Part shown: positions 53,026 to 61,200 of the stretch, piece after piece | How the letters are laid out: every line of letters starts with the position of its first letter | Numbering within the stretch: the first letter of the stretch is position 1 | Assembly (NCBI GenBank): GCA_029945625.1 | Contig: JAQSCW010000002.1 | Location: 124,001 to 188,000, forward strand | Source: a bacterium | Lineage (GTDB): Bacteria > Bacteroidota > Bacteroidia > B-17B0 > Aurantibacillaceae | DNA: 64,000 nt | Reading direction: 5' to 3' | Program-made: the position numbers and the translations under genes | The notes under the pieces: generated by a model | The model's database searches: none | Seen by the model: the letters and a program-made list of their open reading frames with translations, nothing else | What the model was told of the DNA's origin: nothing

Positions 53026-53679
53026 GTGAATTACAAATTACATAGTCTTAAACCCGAACACGAGCAAGATCTCAAAGAAGGGCTGCTTCTGCCACTGATG
53101 GAGGAATTTTACACCATACAGGGCGAAGGCTATAATACAGGAAAAGCTGCCTACTTCATCCGCATCGGTGGCTGTGATGTGGGCTGTCATTGGTGCGATG
53201 TAAAAGAAAGTTGGGATGCCAATGTTCATCCTCTTACCTCCATCCACACAATAGTTGAACACGTGCAAGAACAAAAAGCGGGCAGCGTGGTGGTTACTGG
53301 AGGCGAGCCACTCATCTATAACATGAACGCGCTCAGCTCCCTGTTGAAAGAAAAAAAAATTGAGACGTTTATTGAAACATCAGGGGCATACCCTCTAAGT
53401 GGCATCTGGGATTGGATCTGCCTCTCCCCAAAAAAAACAATGCCTCCTCTTACTAAAGTCTGTGAATCTGCCAACGAATTAAAAGTGATCATTTTTAATA
53501 AACACGACTTTATTTGGGCCGAAGAGCAAGCGGGACGTGTCAGCAAAAACTGCTATTTATATCTTCAGCCCGAATGGAGCAAACACGAACAACTCTTACC
53601 CGAAATTATTGACTACGTAAAGACACATCCCAAATGGATGATCAGTTTACAAACGCACAAATACATGCATATTCCATAG
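53026..53679 (+). CDS. queE: 7-carboxy-7-deazaguanine synthase (queuosine pathway)
   Basis: The radical SAM enzyme converts 6-carboxy-tetrahydropterin to 7-carboxy-7-deazaguanine. The product from GTG 53026 has 217 residues, with the canonical [4Fe-4S] motif C50-x3-C54-x2-C57 (GGCDVGCHWC), the substrate loop EEFYTIQGEGYNTGKAAYFIR just before it and VVTGGEPLIY after it. This start fits Bacteroidota homologues, which have ~25 residues before LPLMEEFY, and lies 6 nt after a perfect promoter box; the frame is also open to ATG 52987 and TTG 52975, giving longer versions. It is convergent with the amidase gene and has no que neighbours. No riboswitch-like structure was seen upstream. Confidence 0.93.
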   Translation: MNYKLHSLKPEHEQDLKEGLLLPLMEEFYTIQGEGYNTGKAAYFIRIGGCDVGCHWCDVKESWDANVHPLTSIHTIVEHVQEQKAGSVVVTGGEPLIYNMNALSSLLKEKKIETFIETSGAYPLSGIWDWICLSPKKTMPPLTKVCESANELKVIIFNKHDFIWAEEQAGRVSKNCYLYLQPEWSKHEQLLPEIIDYVKTHPKWMISLQTHKYMHIP

Positions 53680-53725
53680 TGGTCTTATTTGAAACTAGGC
53701 ATTGATCTTGAATCATTCTCGGATT

Positions 53726-55006
53726 CTATTTAATTTCAAAAAAATTCATGAGGGCTTCATAGTAACTAATGGCCACTTTATTTAGTCGCTCGTTCGTCTT
53801 TATACCGTAAAGGTCAATGTCAGATTTCATTAGTAGATGTGATTCCTTTTCATTGTCCTGATACAAACTCTCTCCATACACCAACGGCGAATTGATCTTG
53901 CGGCAAAGTGCGAGATTGCGGCAATACACGCCGGCACAATTTGTTGAGATGCAATTATCTCTCAAATACGTGGCATCACATGTTTTTGCTATATCAATAT
54001 CAAGGTACTTATGGAAATTAGCAACGGTCTGTTCCGCCAAACTCGCCGAACGATTTAACTGATTGCTTACCAAAAGGCGCAAGAAGCTTAATTTGCCTTC
54101 GGTCCTGGCCATATTATCCGACGTAAATGCACCGGGAATAAACGCCATTGAAAAGTTCTTATTGGTATGTTTGGTCCAGGGCACATTTTTTTCATCCACA
54201 TTATAATGTATAATAGCAGTTACCTGTGGATGAAAGACATTGATTTTGGCTGCTCTATTTGCGAGATCAAAGTCCCTGAAAAAATTCCAGAAAAAATCCA
54301 CCTCGTTGCTTTTTAGCAAAGAATTTCCTTTTGTAGGACTTAAGGATCCGATTTTTACAAGGCTGTCCAAAGTGCGCCCCTTGTGCCGGCGCATCCAATC
54401 GCTATAGGTGCAGTTGAAGGAAGTGAAATCGCTTTTATCGCGACTTAAAAATACAGTGGCTCCCTGTGCCTCGAGCATGGCCTTAACTAAAGATGCGGTA
54501 TTAAATGTGAGCTGACTTTCGAAGATCTTTACAGAGTCCTGTAATGCGGAACCGGCCGGCAAAAAATACAAATATTTTTTCTCCACAAAAGCTTCTCCAA
54601 GTGAGGTGGCAAAGTGTCCGGGGTCAAGGGCTATTTTGAAACCCTTTAGTGGCATTTGGCCCTTTTCCTTTTTAACAGTAATAGGACTAGGGTTATCTTT
54701 TACAAGACTGTCCAACTCTCTTTTGCTCAGGCGTCGGAGTCCTTTTTTGCTGATAAGTTCCACTTGTTTTTTTTGAGAACCAAATTCAAAAAGTGCCGCA
54801 AGAGCTGGGATTTCCTCTTCGTACAAAGCTAATTCTGTTTTTCCACCGGGGCCCATCAGGTACATCACATCCTTTTCAAATCTCATATAAGAACTTACAG
54901 AACCTCTAAAATTGAGGTATTTATCAAATCGTTCTTTACACGATGCGATATTCTGTGAAATGGCCAGGTCGGTCATCAAACAAAACACTATGCATAACTT
55001 TTTCAT
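53726..55006 (-). CDS. N-acetylmuramoyl-L-alanine amidase (Amidase_3), exported
   Basis: The 426-residue protein has a signal peptide (MKKLCIVFCLMTDLAISQ) and ~115 residues of N-terminal domain. The Amidase_3 domain follows with zinc ligands H131 in IALDPGHF, E163 in IFESQLTFN and a later His in AIIHYN; the catalytic Glu is in VYGESLYQDN. It should remove stem peptides from glycan strands in the periplasm. The domain is long for the family (about 300 versus ~200 residues): it contains a large insertion after the second ligand and a Cys-rich segment near residues 345-370 (DNCISTNCAGVYCRNLALC). A perfect TAAATTTG box lies 5 nt before the ATG. Confidence 0.85.
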   Translation of the reverse strand: MKKLCIVFCLMTDLAISQNIASCKERFDKYLNFRGSVSSYMRFEKDVMYLMGPGGKTELALYEEEIPALAALFEFGSQKKQVELISKKGLRRLSKRELDSLVKDNPSPITVKKEKGQMPLKGFKIALDPGHFATSLGEAFVEKKYLYFLPAGSALQDSVKIFESQLTFNTASLVKAMLEAQGATVFLSRDKSDFTSFNCTYSDWMRRHKGRTLDSLVKIGSLSPTKGNSLLKSNEVDFFWNFFRDFDLANRAAKINVFHPQVTAIIHYNVDEKNVPWTKHTNKNFSMAFIPGAFTSDNMARTEGKLSFLRLLVSNQLNRSASLAEQTVANFHKYLDIDIAKTCDATYLRDNCISTNCAGVYCRNLALCRKINSPLVYGESLYQDNEKESHLLMKSDIDLYGIKTNERLNKVAISYYEALMNFFEIK

Positions 55007-55011
55007 CTCCT

Positions 55012-55019
55012 CAAATTTA
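55012..55019 (-). promoter_or_regulatory. -7 promoter box (TAAATTTG) for the amidase gene
   Basis: The minus strand reads TAAATTTG, an exact TAnnTTTG match, only 5 nt before the ATG at 55006, predicting a leader of about 3 nt. Confidence 0.5.
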
Positions 55020-55071
55020 CCTTAATGCCTTGCATTAAATTAGTAATTTCAAAGGGAATATCAAAGGAGAT

Positions 55072-55482
55072 ATGTTAACAGAAGAACAGATAAAAAAAAT
55101 TCTAAAAAGTGAATTGAGTTTTCAAACTTCCCGTTCCGGTGGTAAGGGCGGCCAGAATGTAAATAAGGTTGAAACCAAAGTGGAAATTGCTTTTGATGTG
55201 GAGGCTTCAGAAGCATTAAGTGCCTTTCAAAAACAAGTGATTTTTAGAAAATATCACGATTTTGTTGATCGCTCCCTCATCAAAATTACGGGGAGCAGGT
55301 ACCGCTCTCAACTCGAAAATAAGGAGGAAGCACGTGAAAAATTAATCACACTAATAAATAAATTACTTAAACCTGTTAAGAAACGGGTTCCTACTAAGCC
55401 GGGCAAAGCGGCAAAGCAGAGGAAACTGCAAAACAAAAAACACCAGAGCGAGAAAAAGACGCTGCGACAAAAACCACATTAA
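55072..55482 (+). CDS. arfB: Peptidyl-tRNA hydrolase ArfB (ribosome rescue)
   Basis: The 136-residue protein has the release-factor GGQ motif at residues 26-28 within SGGKGGQNVNKVETKVE, and a strongly basic C-terminal tail (KKRVPTKPGKAAKQRKLQ and onward) that enters the empty mRNA channel of stalled ribosomes. Size, the GGQ context and the tail identify ArfB/YaeJ rather than a full RF1/RF2. It releases peptides from non-stop ribosomes in the cytosol. The next gene begins 6 bp after its stop on the same strand, suggesting one mRNA. It is divergent from the amidase across 65 bp. Confidence 0.95.
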   Translation: MLTEEQIKKILKSELSFQTSRSGGKGGQNVNKVETKVEIAFDVEASEALSAFQKQVIFRKYHDFVDRSLIKITGSRYRSQLENKEEAREKLITLINKLLKPVKKRVPTKPGKAAKQRKLQNKKHQSEKKTLRQKPH

Positions 55483-55488
55483 ACGGAT

Positions 55489-56988
55489 TTGATTCCCTTT
55501 CTAATATATTCCCTTGTTTTTCTCTTACTTATCTATTACAATGGGTTTTTTGGCCTGTTTAAAGACGAGCAGATAAATCCGGCTCAGTACACCTTACTGT
55601 TGCTCGGAAAGATTTTGGCTGTTCCTGTATTTTATGTCACTTACAAACAGTTGTATGGCGGCATTCAGAATTTTGATACCGGAAAATTTTACAACGATGT
55701 GCAAGTGATCACTCATTTTGCAAAAACAGATCCTGGCTTTTATTTCCGACTTATATTTGGATTGCAGGACGATGCTCCGGGCTCCTATGATTTTGAAAAT
55801 TGTTTAAAATATACCCTCAATTGGGACAATGGCACCGTAAAAGATTATCTCTATAATGATAACCGAGTGGTGATACGCATCCATACCCTACTCGATTTTT
55901 TGACCTTTGGGTCGTATCTTACTCATTCTCTTTTTAATTGTTTCCTCAGTTTTGTGGGGATTCACTTTCTATATAAGAGCTTTAAAGATCAATTTAGCGG
56001 GAAAGAGATTGGGGTACTGCTGATCCTCTGTTTTTTCCCTGCCTTATGGTTTTACACCGGCGCTTTATTAAAAGAGGGATTATGCCTGTTTGTGATGGGT
56101 TGCAGTGCTTTTCAGATTAAACAGCTAAGTGAAAGAAGGTATGGATGGAAGCGTTTTCTTTTTATGGTCGCACTCCTTTACCTTTCTTTTTTGCTTAAAC
56201 CTTATTTACTTTTATTTTTTATTTTGTGTTTTGGTTTGTACTTTTTTATTCAAAGGTCCACTGTCGTTACACGGAAAATTGGGATGTACCTTGCAATTAT
56301 TGCCGGTTTTGTGATTATTGCCAACACCCTGTCGCTGGCGCTAAAAAAGAGGTCCTTTGTTACAGCGGTACTTGAGCACCAGCGGCGTTTTGAAGCAGTT
56401 TCGAAGGGAGGAGTTTTTTTAACAGATTCTTTAAATTACATGCAATTGAAACCTGATACAACACTGATAAAAAGAACTTCAAAGAAAAATTGGGTGACCA
56501 TTCGCCCGGGGGTTCCTTATATGTATTGGGAACCGAATCGTCCACTGGATACACTTTATTGTCTGTCAAATGAAGATACGCTGAGCTCCTATCAACTTAT
56601 TTACTTCATTCCCCAAAGTGGATCCAATATCCTCTTAAATAAGACAAATGCCTTGACCCTTATACTGTCTTCATGGTACTACAGTCTCATGCATCCTTTC
56701 TTCCTACATACCAAAAATAGTCTGCAAAAGTTGGCTTCTCTCGAAAACTTTCTTGTTCTCATTTCTCTACTCATCACTTTTTGGGGACTCCTTGGCGGTA
56801 AAAAGGACAATTTTCTGCCGGTTGTGTTTCTGTTTTTCTCTCTCACGCTGAGTTTGGTAATCGGCTTAAGTGCCCCAAATAGCGGAGCCATCTTTCGTTA
56901 CAGGGCTCCGGCCTTGATTTTTGTTGTCATGGCCGCACTTTATTTTCTTGATCTTTCAAATTTCAGGCGAAGGGGGATTGATCCTTAA
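55489..56988 (+). CDS. Polytopic membrane protein of unknown function
   Basis: I do not recognise a family. The 499-residue product has about ten predicted transmembrane helices, with soluble loops at ~55-130 and ~285-385. The arrangement (a large N-terminal extracytoplasmic loop, a conserved-looking FFPALWFYTGALLKEG helix-loop, and a C-terminal helix bundle ending RYRAPALIFVVMAALYFL) resembles GT-C glycosyltransferases or O-antigen-processing proteins, but no catalytic DxD or similar motif is evident. It starts at TTG 55489, 6 bp after arfB. A role in surface glycan assembly would be a guess. Confidence 0.7.
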   Translation: MIPFLIYSLVFLLLIYYNGFFGLFKDEQINPAQYTLLLLGKILAVPVFYVTYKQLYGGIQNFDTGKFYNDVQVITHFAKTDPGFYFRLIFGLQDDAPGSYDFENCLKYTLNWDNGTVKDYLYNDNRVVIRIHTLLDFLTFGSYLTHSLFNCFLSFVGIHFLYKSFKDQFSGKEIGVLLILCFFPALWFYTGALLKEGLCLFVMGCSAFQIKQLSERRYGWKRFLFMVALLYLSFLLKPYLLLFFILCFGLYFFIQRSTVVTRKIGMYLAIIAGFVIIANTLSLALKKRSFVTAVLEHQRRFEAVSKGGVFLTDSLNYMQLKPDTTLIKRTSKKNWVTIRPGVPYMYWEPNRPLDTLYCLSNEDTLSSYQLIYFIPQSGSNILLNKTNALTLILSSWYYSLMHPFFLHTKNSLQKLASLENFLVLISLLITFWGLLGGKKDNFLPVVFLFFSLTLSLVIGLSAPNSGAIFRYRAPALIFVVMAALYFLDLSNFRRRGIDP

Positions 56989-57110
56989 CTCATAATAGCA
57001 AAATCCCTGCTTGAGACGTTTATCGAATCGCACTATAATAAAATGGTTGTGCACAATTAGTCGCCGGGTTATCAACAATAAAAAAGGAAGTTCCTCGTTA
57101 AAATAAAGTC

Positions 57111-57138
57111 TTGAATTGATATTTTTATTTTAAATTTA
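57111..57138 (+). promoter_or_regulatory. Candidate promoter of the PorV-like/PorU-like operon
   Basis: TTG (57111-57113), 17 nt, then TAAATTTA (57131-57138, 7 of 8 to TAnnTTTG), followed by 9 nt to the ATG at 57148. It is the best -33/-7 pair in the 150 bp upstream. Confidence 0.4.
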
Positions 57139-57147
57139 GTGCTAATT

Positions 57148-58230
57148 ATGTACAGGTCCATCTGCCTTCTTTTTTGTGTTTTCACCATGGCCATGCAGGC
57201 TCAAACCCGTAAATACAGCAATGAATTTTTGAATATTGGTGTTGGCGCGCGTGCGCTGGGAATGGGAAATGCCAATGTGGCCTCGGTGGAAGGGGTACAT
57301 GCGGGGTACTGGAATCCGGCGGGATTATTAAAGCAGCAAAATGACATTGAAGTGGGTTTGATGCATGCCGAGTATTTTGCCGGAATTGCCAAATACGACT
57401 ACATGGCCGCGTCTAAACGAATTGATTCGAACAGTGTGGCAGGCATCTCGATTTTGCGATTTGGTGTCGACAATATTCCGAATACCCTCGATCTCGTTGA
57501 TGCAAACGGAAATGTGGATTATAACAGGATCACCACGTTTAACGCCGTTGATTTTGCGGCCCTTCTTAGTTATTCACGAAAACTGGTACAACTAAAGGGA
57601 ATTGATTTGGGAGGTAATTTTAAGATTATTCGCCGCAAATTGGGCGATTTTGGTGGAGCTTGGGGCTTTGGGCTCGATTTGGGAGCAAAGTACACGCATA
57701 AAAAATGGATTTTTGCAGCAATGGGCAGGGACATCACGGGTACCTATAACGCCTGGAGCTTTAATCTGGATCAGAAACAAATTGCCACCTTCATACAAAC
57801 AGGAAATGAGATTCCGAGCTCCTCCTTAGAAGTGACAACGCCAAAAATTATTTTAGGAGTTTCAAGACAGTTTTCATTTTGGGAAGATAAAATAACTGTT
57901 TTAGGGGAAGCGGATCTCATAAATACTTTTGACGGGAAACGGAATACGGTGATTAAGACAAACCTGTGGAGTGCAGAGCCCGCATTTGGTGTGGAAATTG
58001 GCTATAAAGGTTTTGTTTATTTGAGAGGGGGCCTCGGAAATATTCAAAAACAACTCAATGACAGAGCCACTATTTACATCACCACGGTTCAACCTAATTT
58101 TGGAGTTGGTGTGAAATACAAGATTTTTTCCCTTGATTATGCGTTAACGGATATTGGCGACAGGTCGGTAGCATTGTATTCAAATATTTTTTCATTAAAA
58201 ATTGATATCAACAAAAAGATGAACAAGTGA
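57148..58230 (+). CDS. PorV/PorQ-family outer-membrane beta-barrel protein
   Basis: The 360-residue precursor has a signal peptide (CLLFCVFTMAMQAQ) and a FadL-like barrel. The family start YSNEFLNIGVGARALGMGNA is followed by GVHAGYWNPAGL, the PorV/PorQ hallmark, and alternating beta-strand sequence to the end (IFSLKIDINKKMN). PorV proteins shuttle T9SS cargo to the PorU sortase at the outer membrane. The stop overlaps the GTG start of the PorU-like gene (GTGA), so barrel and sortase are co-translated, strong contextual support for a T9SS role. The ATG at 57148 is preferred over GTG 57139, which abuts the promoter box. Confidence 0.9.
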   Translation: MYRSICLLFCVFTMAMQAQTRKYSNEFLNIGVGARALGMGNANVASVEGVHAGYWNPAGLLKQQNDIEVGLMHAEYFAGIAKYDYMAASKRIDSNSVAGISILRFGVDNIPNTLDLVDANGNVDYNRITTFNAVDFAALLSYSRKLVQLKGIDLGGNFKIIRRKLGDFGGAWGFGLDLGAKYTHKKWIFAAMGRDITGTYNAWSFNLDQKQIATFIQTGNEIPSSSLEVTTPKIILGVSRQFSFWEDKITVLGEADLINTFDGKRNTVIKTNLWSAEPAFGVEIGYKGFVYLRGGLGNIQKQLNDRATIYITTVQPNFGVGVKYKIFSLDYALTDIGDRSVALYSNIFSLKIDINKKMNK

Positions 58231-61200
58231 GAAACGTACTTGTTGGTGGCATAGTTTTTCTATTGGCGCTCACTTGCGGCGCTCAGCGTTATGGCAACGA
58301 GTGGATCAATTATTCTCAACAGTATTTTAAATTCCCTGTATATAAGGAAGGTGTTTACCGAATCGACTCCACTACGCTTTCAAAATACTACAACCTTAAC
58401 AGTACTAATCCAAAAAACTTCCAACTTTATTTAAAAGGCAAAGAACAATTTCTTTTTATCAAAGGAGAATCAGACGGATTGGTAAATGGCGGCGACTATC
58501 TTGAATTTTACGCCAACAGTTTTATGGGCGAGGTAGATTCATTGATCTACACCAATATTAAATACGTTCCGAACCCTTACGCGCCTTTGTTTAACGACAC
58601 CATTTACGCGTTTCTCACCTTAAGTAATTCGCTAAACAACAAGCGCTATGTTCTTGAAACCGATACCAATACTGTTGCATACCCACAAGCCGATTATTTT
58701 TATGCCGAAGCAGTGCACGTGCAGCCGGTGGATTATAATTTTGGAGCTACTTATTTGGAATTGGGTCTTGTCACCGATCCTCATTATACACAGGAGGAAG
58801 GAATAGGTACCCCTTTTCAAAATGGCAATTCCCTCATCACAGCCTTTCCCCCGCTATTGACCTATACGGCCTCTCCGACTTTACCATTTTACCTCACCCT
58901 CAATTATGCGGGAAACAGCAAGGATAATTTAATTCAGCCCGACCATCGGATCCAATTATTTCATCAAGACCAAAACAATGCCATGGTGATGCTTAGTGAT
59001 ACTATATTTTCGGGTTTTGCTCCTATCCGAAAAAGTTTCGCTCTTAATCCCCAAACTATTTCTCCGACTAGCAATTTCACGCTGACTTCGCTTTCTGTTC
59101 CCAGCTTTACGGGCACCAACTCCACCATGTTGAGTTTTGCCAAGATTTTTTATCCGCATACTCTCAATATGAATTCGCAGTCCAAATTTAATTTAACCCT
59201 TAATGGTAGTCCGGGCACCAAGAGTTTCTACAATTTTTTTAATCTCGCAACCGGTGCATCCACCACTATTCTGTTGTTCGACCTGAGTGCCGGAAAGAAA
59301 ATAAACACCGTGTTAAACGGCCAATACATTCGTGCCGTAGTTCCCGGAACCGGCAACAGCAAGTATTTCATCACCACTGAAACATATACGATTCCAATCA
59401 CCTCTTTAGTAAAAGTAAATGAGACCGGTTATTTCAATTATTTTAAAAAAAATGTAGGGAACCGTCCTTATATTCTCATATACCATCCCAAACTGGCCAC
59501 TTCGGCCATTCAGTACCGCGACTATCGGAAGACCGTGCAGGGTGGCAGTTTTGATGTCATCACAGCCACAACGTCTGAACTATACGAACAGTTTGGTTAC
59601 GGCGTTAATAAGCATCCCATTTCCATTCGTAATTTTCTTAAATATTTAAACGACAGTTTGTCTCAAAAACCCGCCTATGTATTTTTAATTGGCAAAGGAA
59701 TTAACGCACGGGAAGTGGGTCCGAGTTCTCAAACTGTAAATCTAATCCCCACCATGGGGTCACCCAGTTGCGATAATTTGTATCCGGCAGAATTATCAGT
59801 TCCAAATAATGGCCGGCAAGAAATCCCCATTGGAAGAATTGCAGCTTCAACAAATAAACAAGTAAACGATTATTTGTTGAAGGTGCAGGAGCACGAAGGA
59901 TCGGGTGCTGATGATTGGAAAAAACGAGTTTTGCATTTTGTGGGAGGAGATGATGAAACCTTATCAAACAGATTATCCTCCTATATGCAAGTATATGAGA
60001 GAACGATAAAAGACACCTTGTTTGGGGCAGAAGTATTGACATTTAAGAAAAATACCACGGCTCCCATTCAGATTAATATCAGCGATAGTATTCGCAACAT
60101 TATTAATAACGGGGCTGCGCTTATCAACTTTTTTGGGCATGGGTCTGATCAGGGGTTCGATCAGGCCATCGACGATCCGGGCATGTATAATAATAAAGGC
60201 AAATACCCTTTTGTGATTGCGAATTCTTGCTTTTCAGGAAATATTCATTTGCAAGACAGAACATCGGTGAGTGAAAATTTTGTATTCGCCAGTGAAAAAG
60301 GAAGTATTGGATTTTTGGCCACTACCTCATTCGGTTACGATAATTCGCTGCATGATTTTACCACCGGTTTTTACAAAGCTTTGAGCGTAACTCGCTATAA
60401 TCGCGGAATTGGAGATGTCATAAAAGAAGCCACTAACCAAAATGCCCTGTCAACAGACAAAGCCACCACTTTTGTAGGTCTCGATATGACCTTGCACGGC
60501 GACCCCGCCATAATAATTTCTAACGGAGGGCTCCCCGACTATGAAATAAGAAATAGTGATATTTCCTTCGACTTGACTAAAAATACCGATTCCCTTGGCA
60601 TGAAGATTAAGCTCGTGAATCACCAAAAAGCCGTTCACGATTCTATTTATGTAAAGATTGAGCGGCTTTTCCCCAATGGCGATTCGCTCACCATTATGAA
60701 AGGAATTGCGGCTCCTTATTATAGAGACAGCATGCAGGTGAATATGGCAATTGATTTTGACAGAGGAATTGGTTTAAATAAATTTAAGGTGAAGATTGAT
60801 TTTACCAACCGTGTTTTTGAAAGCAATGAAACTAACAATGCTACTATAGGTACCGTTGACGTGTTTGTGCCAGGTGGCGACGTGATGCCGGCTTATCCAT
60901 TTAAATATGCCATAGTACGAAAGTCGAGTACCATCACCCTTAAAGCATCTACTACCGATCCATTTGCACCTTATACCACCTACCGCTTGCAACTCGATAC
61001 CAACGATCTGTTTCTCAATCCTGTCACAAGCACCCTTATTAGCACCAAGGGCGGCGTGTTGGAGTGGTTGGTGAATTTACCATTTCCCGATAGTACTGTT
61101 TTTTTCTGGAGAGTGAGCCGCGACAGTATTTCTCCACAAAAATCGTTTGTGTGGCGCCAAAGTTCGTTTCAAATGATAGAAGGAAAAAGAGGATGGGGAC

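Noticed and set aside
53680-53725. Terminator between queE and the amidase gene (GAATC/GATTC)
   Set aside because: Only a 5-bp stem without a clear T-tract; too weak to call.
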